64,000 bases of DNA from Enoplosus armatus (GCF_043641665.1 NC_092182.1:11780956-11844955); one strand, 5' to 3'. Numbered from the stretch's first letter, positions 10,418 through 20,191 are shown. Notes: generated from the sequence alone by a model not told the origin. Made by a program: numbers and translations.

Positions 10418-13263
10418 TGTTAAAGTAACTAGTTGTACATGTGTCTTGATCAAGGCTCTCCTACATTATGTGTGTAAATGCAACATTAAAGCTTTACATG
10501 TAAATGAATACAGGACTGTGACATCATCAGCTCATGTGATGTGTTTAGTTGTGGATCTGAAATTTGATCAACACAGTTTGATGTATTCTTAATTGGAGAG
10601 AAAAAAAAACTCCACATGCATCCTTTTTTTAGGAAAATTTCACATAACAAGTGAAAAGTGGTTAACAACCCATCAATAAATAAATAATAGATGTTTAAAG
10701 TGCATTACTGATTGATGGATTGTGACAGAGAAATTAAAAGTCCTGAAAATAATGTATTGATGCTCTGCGTTTAGGTGTGAAACCTTTTGCTTGTACCATG
10801 TGTGACATGAGGTTTGTTCAGCGTTACCACCTGGCAAGACACAGCCTCACTCATACGGGTATGGGTCCGTGCACCTGCCCTCCTCACATTATATAGCTCA
10901 CCATTCACTCTTTATTGTGCTAATGTGAGGGACCCTTTTTTTGTGGTTACCATAAGCGTCAGAACAATTGTTATTTTGTAGGTGCTCAGGTTAGTTTCTA
11001 TTAGTAAGACGTTAAAATGACTAGTATTTACTCTTCATCTCACATTTCTGTAACCGTCTGTAAGTTATTTACCAAACAATTCTGCCCTCCAGAATTGTTG
11101 GCAGATAGTGTGAACATCCTTAGTGTTACGCACTCTTGGTTAAGCTAATACCTGGCTAGTGAAAAGCCCACACCATTACCCCATTTACACTACGTGCTAC
11201 GTCTGTCTCCCGCAACTTTTATTCTGTCTAATCCTAAAGGCCAATATTGAGGTTTTGATTTATACACCATTTGTTAGGTTAGATTCAGTTCATTGTTGAG
11301 CAAGACTGCAGAATCTGACTCATATTCCATTGAATTCTGGTTTTTATTAGGTCCTAGTTGCAATTTTTAGTAAGAAAGTAAGTAAAAACTCATATGTTTA
11401 AAGTAAAAATGTTTTTTTTACCTTTAAACCAAAAACAATCACAAACTCAATATTCTGTCTTTTGTCATGCACACTGAAGTGAAAATTTAAGCATTGCTCT
11501 CAAAAGTCAATAAGCATATCTGAAAAGCACAAAACTAAACAAATCCACAGTTCTAACTTTTAAATCAAACTAAAAACAGCCTGTGTACTGCTGCACTTAT
11601 GAATCAATCTGAAAGGACCATTACGGCTTTCTTTCTTTTTTGGCAAACCAATAGAACTCCAAACAAAACCGAATTATACCATGACTAACCTCCATTTTGC
11701 ATTGATGCATCGATCAATAGCATCGAGGTAATATGTCAAGTATTAATTAAAGTCTTTATCTTTCTACAACATTTTGAGAGAAAAGAATCTTTGTGAAACC
11801 TTTAAAGCAGATAATGGCTTTAGGAAACTTAATATTCAGTAATAACATTAAAATTAAACCTTGAAGAAAAAAATGACTTTTCTTATTAATATCTCTGTGG
11901 CGTAAATATAAGCATAATAGATTGAAGGTGAGAGGATGCTGAAATAGTCTTGTTGTTGCTATGTGAAGTGAGGATGTTACTGATGTTTATTCAGACAAAA
12001 CAAACACACCGCGCATATGACAGAACTTGGTGTTTTTGCTTTGAAGCCTGACATGTTTAGCTCCACATTATGTTAAAATCTGACGTGACTCTATTCACAG
12101 TTTAACTTATGGTCTTAGTTGCATGTCTGAACATTTCAACATATTTTCTAAAAGAAAGGAAATGCACATTACATACTAAGAAATAATGAGCTAGTGTCTT
12201 AGTCCTAGTGCTAGCTTGAAAGTTGTGTTTCTTGTACCTGTGGGTGGTAGGGCTAATATATTGCTCTGTGTGTGTAGGGGTGAAGCCGTATGCTTGTTCC
12301 ATGTGTGACATGAGGTTTATTCAGCGTAACCACCTGGAGAGACACAGCCTCACTCATACGGGTATGCGTTCCTTTACCGTACCCTTATCACTGAGAGAGG
12401 CTCTGGCGCTTGCAACAGGACGAGGTCACAACAAACTCGAGTTTGGATTGTCAAGTCATTTGATGGGATGTTGAACCAGCCTCAAAATACTTGCCCCGGT
12501 TTTTGGGGGCCACTATGTTGCGTAGATCTGGGCCAACGAAAACAAGAAATTCCACTCTGATCTACACATAATGAGTTGATGACGAGGCCTTTTTAAAATA
12601 TCAATTGTCAGATGCTGAAACTTACACTGTTGAAATTTACCAATAGGGCAGTTTTTTTTTATTCCAACTTTTTGTAAGTGTTGGAAGTAGAGATTGCAAA
12701 TAAAGATTAGTAAGTGAAAATGTGCACGCAGTTTGTTTGTTTGTACGAGACGATAAAATTGATGCATTGACTGTGTATTTGTGTGCTCTTTTAGGAGAGA
12801 AGCCATTTGCTTGTGACATGTGTGATATGAGGTTTATCCAGCGCTACCATCTTGAGAGACACAAGCGTGTCCATAGTGGGGAGAAGCCTTACCAGTGTGA
12901 ACGTTGCCAGCAGGTATGTACCAGTGTAAACATAGTAAAGAGACCCAATGTAATACTTAGGGTATTCAACACTTAACATGGCAGTTGGATGTATAAAACG
13001 ATTGATTTATTGATAACAATTTAAACTGATTTATCCTCACATCTGCTCAAGTTATTAACAGTGTCCAATTTGTGTGTGTTGTTTTGAAGAACTTTTCACG
13101 GACAGACCGGCTGTTGCGGCATCGGCGGTTGTGCCAGGGTCGCGGCGTAGCCAAAGTAGAGAACCAGCCGTGCTGCGACCCCCGCCCCTACCCCCAAGAA
13201 CCCCCGCCCGCACCCCCGACCTGGAGTCCCCTGCATCCCCCTCCAGGCCGGCTGGCGGTCTGA
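169..13263 (+). CDS. znf740: znf740 (C2H2 zinc finger protein), 3' part of gene with 14 tandem single-finger exons
   Basis: This is the 3' portion of a gene for a ZNF740-type nuclear DNA-binding protein; the N-terminus and the first conserved finger lie left of the window. The identification rests on the last two exons, whose residues [24 protein letters not shown] and [16 protein letters not shown] match the family's C-terminal fingers. Upstream are 14 exons of exactly 84 bp, starting at 169, 2250, 3905, 4527, 5044, 5497, 6298, 8000, 8457, 8897, 9433, 10212, 10775 and 12278. Each has an AG acceptor, a GT donor and phase-1 junctions, and encodes one C-x2-C-x12-H-x3-H finger with a TGVKP-type linker. 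All 14 are open and keep every zinc ligand. If all are included, the visible part encodes about 489 residues and 16 fingers; mammalian ZNF740 has three fingers in total. Whether the cassettes are all included, skipped or mutually exclusive cannot be seen from DNA. Confidence 0.88.
253..2249 (+). other. znf740 intron between cassettes 1 and 2
   Basis: A two-kilobase AT-rich intron. No further finger exon, coding homology or recognisable mobile element was seen. A C-tract of about 14 bases starts near position 378. Short open frames here are chance. Confidence 0.6.
2250..2333 (+). CDS. znf740: znf740 cassette exon 2 (one C2H2 finger)
   Basis: An 84-bp exon with acceptor tgtgtgtag and donor gtatgc. 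It encodes [15 protein letters not shown] then QRYHLERH, with RLTH before the junction (R where most copies have S). Both Cys and both His are present. The intron sequence just upstream of its acceptor resembles that of cassettes 5 and 14 (a gctctgtgtgtg-type tract). Confidence 0.87.
2334..3904 (+). other. znf740 intron between cassettes 2 and 3
   Basis: A 1.57-kb AT-rich intron. No decayed finger exon, RNA gene or clear repeat was recognised. Confidence 0.55.
3905..3988 (+). CDS. znf740: znf740 cassette exon 3 (one C2H2 finger)
   Basis: An 84-bp phase 1-1 exon (acceptor tatgtag, donor gtatgc). The finger has CSMC, helix QRYHLARH and SLTHTG. Its protein is identical to cassettes 4 and 6 but it differs from them at synonymous sites, which argues for selection on the protein rather than very recent copying. 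Confidence 0.87.
4527..4610 (+). CDS. znf740: znf740 cassette exon 4 (one C2H2 finger)
   Basis: An 84-bp phase 1-1 exon (acceptor gtgtag, donor gtatgg). The finger has CSMC, helix QRYHLARH and SLTHTG, with all zinc ligands intact. It is one of four closely spaced copies (cassettes 3 to 6, about 450-620 bp apart). Confidence 0.87.
5044..5127 (+). CDS. znf740: znf740 cassette exon 5 (one C2H2 finger)
   Basis: An 84-bp phase 1-1 exon (acceptor tgtgcag, donor gtataa). The finger has CSMC, helix QRYHLARH and TLTHTG; the T before LTH is unique to this copy. The donor gtataa is weaker than the gtatg of most sibling exons, which could matter if inclusion is regulated. Confidence 0.85.
5497..5580 (+). 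CDS. znf740: znf740 cassette exon 6 (one C2H2 finger)
   Basis: An 84-bp phase 1-1 exon (acceptor gtttag, donor gtatgc). The finger has CSMC, helix QRYHLARH and SLTHTG, the same protein as cassettes 3 and 4. Confidence 0.87.
6298..6381 (+). CDS. znf740: znf740 cassette exon 7 (C2H2 finger with altered helix)
   Basis: An 84-bp phase 1-1 exon (acceptor tgtttag, donor gtacgt). The finger has CTMC and helix QRYQLERH. In Zif268 numbering, position 3, normally the central base contact, is Q instead of the H found in every other cassette. It is therefore the copy most likely to read a different base. Confidence 0.87.
6382..7999 (+). other. znf740 intron between cassettes 7 and 8
   Basis: A 1.6-kb AT-rich intron marking the border between the cassettes with acceptor-side GGGTGAA and the paired-unit cassettes downstream. 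No coding remnant was recognised. Confidence 0.55.
8000..8083 (+). CDS. znf740: znf740 cassette exon 8 (one C2H2 finger, K-type, unit 1)
   Basis: An 84-bp phase 1-1 exon (acceptor tgtatag, donor gtatgc). The finger has CTMCDKRFF, helix QRYHLARH and SLTHMG. The linker T is replaced by M, a change shared only with cassettes 10 and 12. It is the first exon of the oldest of three two-exon units. Confidence 0.87.
8457..8540 (+). CDS. znf740: znf740 cassette exon 9 (one C2H2 finger, unit 1)
   Basis: An 84-bp phase 1-1 exon preceded by gatgctctgcgtttag, a tract also found before cassettes 11 and 13; donor gtatgg. The finger has CTMCDMKFF, helix QRYHLARH and SLTHTG. It starts GTGTGAAACC rather than GGGTGAAGCC, as do cassettes 10 to 13. 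Confidence 0.87.
8897..8980 (+). CDS. znf740: znf740 cassette exon 10 (one C2H2 finger, K-type, unit 2)
   Basis: An 84-bp phase 1-1 exon (acceptor gcatttag, donor gtatgc). The finger has CTMCDKRFF, helix QRYHLARH and SLTHMG, the same as cassettes 8 and 12. Flanking intron DNA on both sides is closely similar to that around cassette 12, so this pair arose by a recent segmental duplication. Confidence 0.88.
9433..9516 (+). CDS. znf740: znf740 cassette exon 11 (one C2H2 finger, unit 2)
   Basis: An 84-bp phase 1-1 exon (acceptor gcgtttag, donor gtatgc). The finger has [13 protein letters not shown], helix QRYHLARH and SLTHTG, identical in protein to cassette 13. It is the second exon of the duplicated two-exon unit. 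Confidence 0.88.
10212..10295 (+). CDS. znf740: znf740 cassette exon 12 (one C2H2 finger, K-type, unit 3)
   Basis: An 84-bp phase 1-1 exon (acceptor gcatttag, donor gtatgc). Its protein is identical to cassette 10, and the downstream intron starts with the same tract (gtatgcgtccgcccacctta). Confidence 0.88.
10379..10416. repeat. (ATT)n microsatellite
   Basis: About 12 uninterrupted ATT units, inside the intron after cassette 12. The sister intron after cassette 10 has no such expansion, so it arose after that duplication. Confidence 0.9.
10775..10858 (+). CDS. znf740: znf740 cassette exon 13 (one C2H2 finger, unit 3)
   Basis: An 84-bp phase 1-1 exon (acceptor gcgtttag, donor gtatgg). The finger has [13 protein letters not shown], helix QRYHLARH and SLTHTG, the same protein as cassette 11 with very few synonymous differences. 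Confidence 0.88.
10859..12277 (+). other. znf740 intron between cassettes 13 and 14
   Basis: A 1.4-kb AT-rich intron. No extra or decayed finger exon was recognised on either strand. Confidence 0.55.
12278..12361 (+). CDS. znf740: znf740 cassette exon 14 (C2H2 finger with altered helix)
   Basis: An 84-bp phase 1-1 exon (acceptor tgtgtgtag, donor gtatgc). The finger has CSMCDMRFI and helix QRNHLERH; position 2 is N where the other copies have Y. The upstream acceptor tract resembles that of cassette 2, about 10 kb away, rather than its nearest neighbours. Confidence 0.87.
12795..12913 (+). CDS. znf740: znf740 conserved penultimate exon (finger 2 plus start of finger 3)
   Basis: A 119-bp exon starting in phase 1 (acceptor cttttag) and ending in phase 0 (donor gtatgta). 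It encodes [10 protein letters not shown], helix QRYHLERH and [15 protein letters not shown], matching the ZNF740 family. This is the ancestral exon of which the upstream cassettes look like truncated copies. It keeps KRVHSGEKP, while all cassettes have SLTHTG or a near variant. Confidence 0.93.
13090..13263 (+). CDS. znf740: znf740 terminal coding exon
   Basis: The acceptor is tttgaag; the CDS ends at a stop at 13261-13263. It encodes [11 protein letters not shown] and RRLCQG, completing a C2HC-type last finger. A proline-rich tail of about 35 residues follows, with no resemblance to the short polar tail I recall for mammalian ZNF740. Other open frames over this GC-rich stretch are shadows. 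Confidence 0.92.
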   Translation, partial: NFSRTDRLLRHRRLCQGRGVAKVENQPCCDPRPYPQEPPPAPPTWSPLHPPPGRLAV

Positions 13264-16200
13264 CATTCCACCTTCCCTACATCCGCAACACCGCCAGAGA
13301 CGGGACAAGCCACAGGGTTTCTTCTTCTCAGCTCTGTGCTGAGTGACGCCACACTCTAGCACAGACTGATCTTGCAGCTCCAGTCGTGGGATTACTAATG
13401 ACAGAGGGACATTTTGTGTTTTTTGTTTTGTTGACTTTTTACTGTGTATCCCCCCCACCCCCCCCACCCCTTTATCTTTGGTTTTTTTTTTGGTTTTTTT
13501 AAAATACGAGACTTTTCTGTGATGAACAGTGGTCCTGTTTTGTACTTAATCTATTTGATTTTTGCAACAAAAAAAAAGAAAAAAAGTTTTTATCGTTGTT
13601 CAAATATATCTGCATTTGGTGGTACTCGGGACGGCCAGTGGGTATTGTTTATCCTGACGTGTTAGCAACAAAATGGGATGACGTGGTGAGGAAACGTGTT
13701 TGAGCTACTTTCTAATTTTTCCTTATGAGGCCCATTTTGACTTGACAGGATCGTCATTCTGGTCAAAATTTGTAAAACTGAACTTTCCTTCCAGATAAAG
13801 CAAAGAAACCACTCTGACTTCTCATGTAGACCAGATCTTGCCTGCCATTGCAGCTAACAGCGACATTTCATTGAAAGCGCTATCTGGTCTAAATATGATT
13901 CGAGCAATAGGTTTTCCCTGACTTTATCAACAAAGGAGTTACAGTTTCCATCATTACTTTGTGTAAATAATTGAAAATGTTTGTAACTTTGTTACATGAC
14001 TTGACTGGTGATTCTTTTCTCTACACAAAATGGGCCATAAAGGAACAGAAAATTAGAAAATGGTTCAAATGCGGTCTGTTGGCACTGTTTCAGTGAAATC
14101 CTGAGGAAACCTGAGTAACTTTTGTGTTCATTAAAAAAAAGTAATATCAAACAGTGCTTCATAACTGTAAACCAGGACTTCCAAGAAGTGGATGATGAGA
14201 GGACAGCCTGCAGTTGACGTCTCGAGTCACAGGAGTATCACCTGTGTGTCCGTCGTGTGTGATGTGCTGATGACTCAGGACATGGCACAGTCCCCCCCCC
14301 CACCCCACACACACTTACTGAGTCATGATGCCTTTGTTCGTTCAGCTGTATATGTACAGTACATATACAGAGAGTGCTTAGCAGGAAAGTGTCTCTCCTT
14401 GCTCTGTCCATACATCCTGGTCTAAAGTAGTGCAGGTCGGCCACTTTGAAGTCCCATAATGTTGTTTGTACAGATTCTCACATTGTGAGATTAGCGGGGG
14501 TATACAAAATCTTGTGGCCTTAGTGTGTTTGTTTTTTTTGTTTGTTTTTTTCCTTTTTTTTCATTTGCCTTTTTCTCAGCTGTTTATTATCGTGGATGAG
14601 ATGTATTTACTAAGACGAGACAGCCTTTCATCATCATGGTATGTTTTTGTTTTTTTATCCAAAAGCTGTTGTGGTTACAGAATGTTGATGGCTTCAGTGG
14701 CGCTAAAACAGACAAATGTGTTCTCCTGTCGAGAGAAGTTGTCTTTTGATGATGATGAATATTTTGGGTCGTTGTTACTGATTAGTGTCACACAGTATAT
14801 AATCCTGAAGGAGCCCCCTGAGAGTTTGACAGTCCTTGTGAGAAGTCAGTGGTGCTAAATTGGTCCCCACTGCGGTGCTTTGGCCGCTCGCAGGCCATAG
14901 CAGAATCTTGACTCTACTACACACTAACAATTGCCTTTTTTATCAAATATTATGTGGTTGGTGTGTAATAATGGATGTCTGTCATGTCATTGGGTTTAGC
15001 CTTAAGTAAGTGCGAAACCACAAATAATCATTGTAGTACTAAATGATATTGTAACGGACGATTTCTTTTACCTATGATGAATTTTTGATCATGAAAGTCT
15101 TGACAGTCAGACAGCTAAGAGCCGGTTGATCAGGACCCTTTTGCTGCCTGTTGAACTATTTCTCAAACTTGATCCTTTCTGCGACTGTTGAGCTAACTGT
15201 TCTGTTAAATCCCAGAAATGCGGGTGCTGGGTGGGAGGATTAGTGTGCTAGGCTAAACCTAACATGTACATATCAAGACATTACAACTGTTCTTTGATGC
15301 CACAGCAAGTGACGGACGGATCGGGGGTGATTTCAGTCTTACTTCAATGATTCGCTTTCTTTAATTTTGAAGGTCCGGATAAGCTTTAGACTGAATGTGG
15401 AGATAAAATCCCAGAGTGCATTATCTAATCTCTGATGTTTGTGTTTGATACAATTAAGAAGCAGATTACTGAGTTATGTGATATTTTGCCAAAAGTATTA
15501 TTGGGAAGATTTCTTTTAAATGGTCCATTTGATATCAAGGCAAAGTTGTGTTACAGTTAAGGTGTGTACAGAGATGGGATTCAGTTTGAAATGACTTGAT
15601 GTGACAGTGGCAGCAAAGGGGCCAAGTTTGAGAAATTCATTCATTTGCTCTGGAAACACTATTCCATATCTGTGGAAGGGATACTGCTTGGCACGAGCAC
15701 ATACTGAAATGGCTAAAGGGCAATACAGTATATAGTTGACGTCACTTGTTAATACCTTTTTGTCAGTTATTGTTTTTAGTATTATCAATCTCATTGTTAA
15801 AATGCAATAGAATCCTTGAGTCGCAGATCATTTGTTTATAAGATTGAGGTTTAATTTTTCAGACGGATCCAAGGATTTATTTGTCTGAGAATTTCTCATC
15901 ACATTTTTGATGATTGTTTCAAGGACCTTTTTTTATTCTGATGAAATTGTAAACACTGGAGTGAAAGGAAGACAACAAAAAAAAGACAAAAAAAGAGAGA
16001 TGGTTATTTTTTTTCCTTCAGACTGTACTAGATTTTAGGTTTTAGACAAAGCCTATTTCTCCTCAACTTGGCACCGAAGGTGGACAGAACAATTTGGATC
16101 AGTACAGTGAGAGCCCAGTTTGTTTGGTAATTTTGACACTAGAGGCAGTAGTACCACAAGAAAACATTTTCTTTCTTATACGAAGTCCCTGGTATTTGTA

Positions 16201-16510
16201 GTAAATTATATTGATAATGGTATTAGATGAACAACAGCATAACAGTAGCTATCACAGATTAGTTGTTTTCTTTATTAGTCTTGCATGCAGAGTTATGGTC
16301 CTCAGTTAAGATAGGATCTTGATATTGATTATTTTGTGTAGGAAAATGAGTGCATAAGAATAACTTCCTAAAAAAAATGTTACAATGATTATTGTAAAAT
16401 GGGCTAACTAATATGTACCCTTGTGATCCAATTAGTTTCAAGTATATGAAAATCAGAGGAGAGGCTTCTTACTATTATGCTGAAATAAAAGAATTTGTAA
16501 AGGACTCTTG
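13264..16510 (+). other. probable znf740 3'UTR
   Basis: Downstream of the znf740 stop there is no coding sequence for over 5 kb. The strand contains a C-tract block (about 13450-13470), a perfect inverted repeat at 14346-14370 and an AATAAA at 16484-16489 followed by a GT-rich stretch. I infer a long 3'UTR ending near 16.51 kb. Earlier ATTAAA signals (for example about 14129) could give shorter forms. Confidence 0.5.
16484..16489 (+). other. candidate znf740 polyadenylation signal AATAAA
   Basis: AATAAA with a GT-rich downstream region (ctggctggctgtgttgac) about 25-40 bases later, the usual layout of a cleavage site. Confidence 0.45.
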
Positions 16511-18269
16511 TATGCTGGCTGGCTGTGTTGACTTCATTTGGATGTTTGTTCATTTCACACAGTAAAGTAAAAAAGTAGAGACAGCCCGATCAACATGAAG
16601 ATGAGTTTTTCTGTTTTTGAGTTATTCTGAACTACGTTTTCAAATCCTGCGTTCCTGCCATTCCAGCATTAAAAAAAGTCACTCATTTTATTAATACATG
16701 CATGTGTGAAATTCTGTTTTTAAACAAGGATTATTGTTACTACAAACAGGTAGACTCGTGTTCTGATTTAAACACTTCCACTTCTACTTTACAGATCAAC
16801 ATTGACCCAGAATTCACAAGGTAACCATTTGATTGATGAAAAGTATGATTTCCTCCAGCATCAGGATGTTTGTGGACCAGCCCAAAGAGCTGCTCAGTGA
16901 TGATTACTATGTGGGCAAGGCGGCAAAATGCCCCGGGGACCTGCATTATTAGGTTTTTCTATAACAGGTTAGTGTGGCCATGAACATAGGAGGTCAGGGG
17001 TTAGAGGTAAAAATCGAACAAATTTTACCATGACACAGGAATAACGGTAGATGTCGGAGAAGAAGTGAAAGGATACGCTGACTTTAAAGTGCATTTTGCT
17101 GCTTACGATGTGGTTAAAGCTTTTTTAAAGCCAGGATATGTACGTGACCTTGGTCAGATCATATCATAACCTCTGAGGTTAGTTAACCACAGAGGAAGAG
17201 TATTTGGACAAACACCTGTTAGCCAGTTATGGAATATTGCTCAATATTTCATTTGTCATTTTACTCAAAAGTGGATTTATAACGTTTCGTTTGCTGGAGA
17301 AAATATTTTTGACAAATGTTGTAACTCCTTCGTTTAAGCCTTTTTCTGACCACTAATGCTTATGTAGTTGGTATAAAGTTCATGGGTGCCAGTGGGAAAG
17401 TCTCAGAGTGATGCTGGTAACCTCAGGTATAGCAAGAGGTCTTGTTTTGGTTTTATTTTGAAAAGAAAAAGTAAGAGAAGTGCCAAAAGATTGTGCAAAC
17501 AAGATATATTTATTAACCTGTGTACACAAGATCCGTATCATGTGTGAACAAGATAATATCTTGTGTGCACAAATTTTAAAAAACCTTTCGGGACTTCAGG
17601 AGCTCTGTAGTGGAGTGAGTTATGACTCACCAATGAGAGTGATGTGTTGGCCTCCTCTCAAGTTAGTTCATGATGCTTTAAAGGAGAACAGAGGAAGACT
17701 ATTTTTCAATGCTCAAGATGGTACATTCATTACTTCTCTTGTGTCCATTCTCATTTTTAATGCAGAGTTTTGGGAAAAGACAGCTTGTTGACAGACCAGA
17801 CTAATATGGTCATATGAAATTAGGTCCTTGAAAAATGTTTTAATAATGACTCTCATACATGTACATATCTCCCAGCCAACCAGAACATACATCCTAAAAC
17901 TATAGAAGTAAAGCTGCTGATTCAGGGGAAAAGGGCATTTTTGGTTGTTTTAGTCAAATTAAAACTTTTCAGGGTCATGTTGACCATTTAACATATATAA
18001 GTAACATACACTATAAGAACATTGATTTTCTTTTCTTAACAAACCATATGATACCACAAACTGTTGTTGCAAATAATGAACATTTCACAAAGTAATTCTG
18101 ACGTACCTTTATAGACGCTGGAACAATGTAGTGCTAATGTTCACAGGGGACTATTTTAAAAGACTGGCTGTGACTACAAGCTGGTCATTCTGAAATGTAT
18201 CAAATAACTTTTTATTTTTATGATATAAAGCTTCTGATGATCCATGCACAGAGGGGTGGGGGGTTTGGG

Positions 18270-18303
<34 letters not shown>

Positions 18304-18598
18304 CGCGTGTTTATGTCTATCCACACAAAACTCTCCAAGACTGCAGCTCTTCGCTGTAATGACAGCAGAGTTGCTGTAGAGGGCAGCATATGCCTTTAAT
18401 GTTGCCTGATGAGGAACTCGCAGGAAGCCGCAGAGGAAGAAAATACTCTGGATGGTGGAGGAAGTTCACGTTTATCAAAAAGTCGAGTCACAGAAGGCCT
18501 CCAGCACAGTACGTTGTTGGTGTCAAAACCTTAGAGAAGCTGTCAAAACGTAACGTTAATGCTACAGCGGCACTCATTTAATACGCTTACAATAAAAC
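16511..18598. other. znf740-smug1 intergenic region with smug1 promoter side
   Basis: No coding sequence was recognised. There is a (TG)n microsatellite at about 18281-18305. The last 200 bases before the smug1 ATG are probably 5'UTR or promoter; no TATA box was identified with confidence. Confidence 0.5.
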
Positions 18599-20191
18599 AT
18601 GTCGGATGACAACACATCTGCAGATGAAATGCTCGCTTGTGGAGACGGAACGAAGCCTCCGTGTGACTCAGAGGAGCAGCCTTTAAAACTGGTACCGGAG
18701 GTCAGCGCGACCCTCTCCTCCAGATTCCTGCAGGTTGAGTTGGAGCTGAACACCCACCTCCGTCGGCTCACCTTCAGCGAGCCTGTCCGGTACATCTACA
18801 ACCCGCTGGAGTACGCCTGGGACACCCACCGCTGCTACGTGGAGAGGTACTGTCGGGGCGGACAAAAGATCCTGTTTCTGGGGATGAATCCAGGACCGTT
18901 CGGCATGGCTCAGACGGGGGTGAGCACAGCATTTACATGCACATTTCATTTAGCATGTTAAACTAGTAGATCAGTATAGGAGGATGATTTAGTGGTAACG
19001 CATTGATTACCCAACGATGGTCTTTACTCATTGGCTATGAATGCGGAAGCTAAACCAAAACAACAACAAGCCTTGTCTTTAACTTGGGCAGCCTTTGTTC
19101 TTTGTATTTATCATAAAATCATGAAGCCAGACGACAGTGATATTACTCTGAATATGCATTTAAAATCAAGGCTGAATTACCAGCTAGGCAAAGCAGCCAG
19201 CTTCCCTGGGCCCCGAGACGTTTGTTTGGTCATATGCACCACTATGAGGAACCTAAGGCAGTTGGATCCTACATCATTATCTGTCTTGACTACCTGTCCT
19301 GTGGAGGGACGATACGTAAAAAAAACATGCCCCATATTCCTACAGGAATTTGTGTTTAGTGTGGTTTAAAGGGGTCAAATGGGGCCCACAGCTAGTTTTT
19401 GCCCCAGAACCCTTATGTTGGAAAAAACTATTATTATATAATATTTACATTTATTCATAAAGGAATCATGTCCTATCTACTGTTACGAATATTTGCTAAT
19501 GGCATGCTATATGACTAATACACCCAGTTTGAGCTGTATTTTCCCAGTTTTCTGACTTGTTTAAATCGTTGTAATTTTGCTTTATTGCAGTAACTCTCAG
19601 AGTTGGGTCTCTGATGTGTTCAAAAAAGCTGAAATGATGCTACTTTTCTTTGCACAGGTCCCCTTTGGTGAAGTAAGGTCAGTTGTTGATTGGCTGAAGA
19701 TCACTGGGGAGGTCGGTCATCCTCCTGACGAGCATCCAAAGCGACGGATCACAGGACTCGCCTGCACTCAGAGTGAAGTGAGTGGCGCACGCTTCTGGGG
19801 CTTCTTCAAAAAGGTGTGTGGCGAACCAGCACTGTTCTTCCAGCACTGCTTTGTGCACAATCTCTGCCCGCTCATTTTCATGAGTTCCAGCGGGAAAAAT
19901 TTAACCCCTCCTGAGCTGCTTGCAGATGAACGGGAGGCCCTCCTGGCCCTGTGTGACATTGCACTGTGCCAGGTGGTCCAGGCACTGGGCGTCTCCATGG
20001 TGATCGGGGTTGGAAGGGTGGCGGAACAGCGGGCGCGGCGAGCTCTGTCTGCTGCAGGTGTCGATGTGCGAGTCGAGGGCATCATGCATCCGTCGCCCAG
20101 GAACCCTCAAGCCAATAAAGGCTGGGAGCAAGTAGCTAAAGCCAAGCTGACAGAACTCTGTGTCATGTCGCTGCTGAACAACGTGAGCTAA
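18599..20191 (+). CDS. smug1: SMUG1, single-strand-selective monofunctional uracil-DNA glycosylase
   Basis: A complete gene with two coding exons, 18599-18919 and 19658-20191, giving 284 aa (human about 270). It removes uracil and oxidised pyrimidines such as 5-hydroxymethyluracil from DNA in nuclear base excision repair. Exon 1 ends QTG at donor gtgagc; exon 2 starts VPFGEV after acceptor tgcacag, in phase 0. The first catalytic motif [13 protein letters not shown] puts the water-activating Asn at residue 97. The second motif [13 protein letters not shown] puts the active His at residue 251. FWGFF and CFVHNLCPL, also typical, lie between. The start gives an acidic N-terminus, and a short in-frame extension could not be excluded. 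The gene sits in the same orientation between znf740 and calcoco1. Confidence 0.95.

Noticed and set aside
10859..12277. A fifteenth, decayed znf740 cassette in the long gaps (also 253-2249, 2334-3904, 6382-7999)
   Set aside because: No stretch resembling TGTGACATGAGG or CACCTGGNGAGACAC outside the 14 exons and the terminal exon.
13096..13467. 123-residue minus-strand open frame over the znf740 last exon
   Set aside because: Antisense shadow of a GC-rich, proline-coding exon.
17540..17565. Palindrome acaagata-a-tatcttgt near 17.55 kb
   Set aside because: Short, AT-rich and within scattered tandem-like acaagat words; could be chance or a repeat edge.
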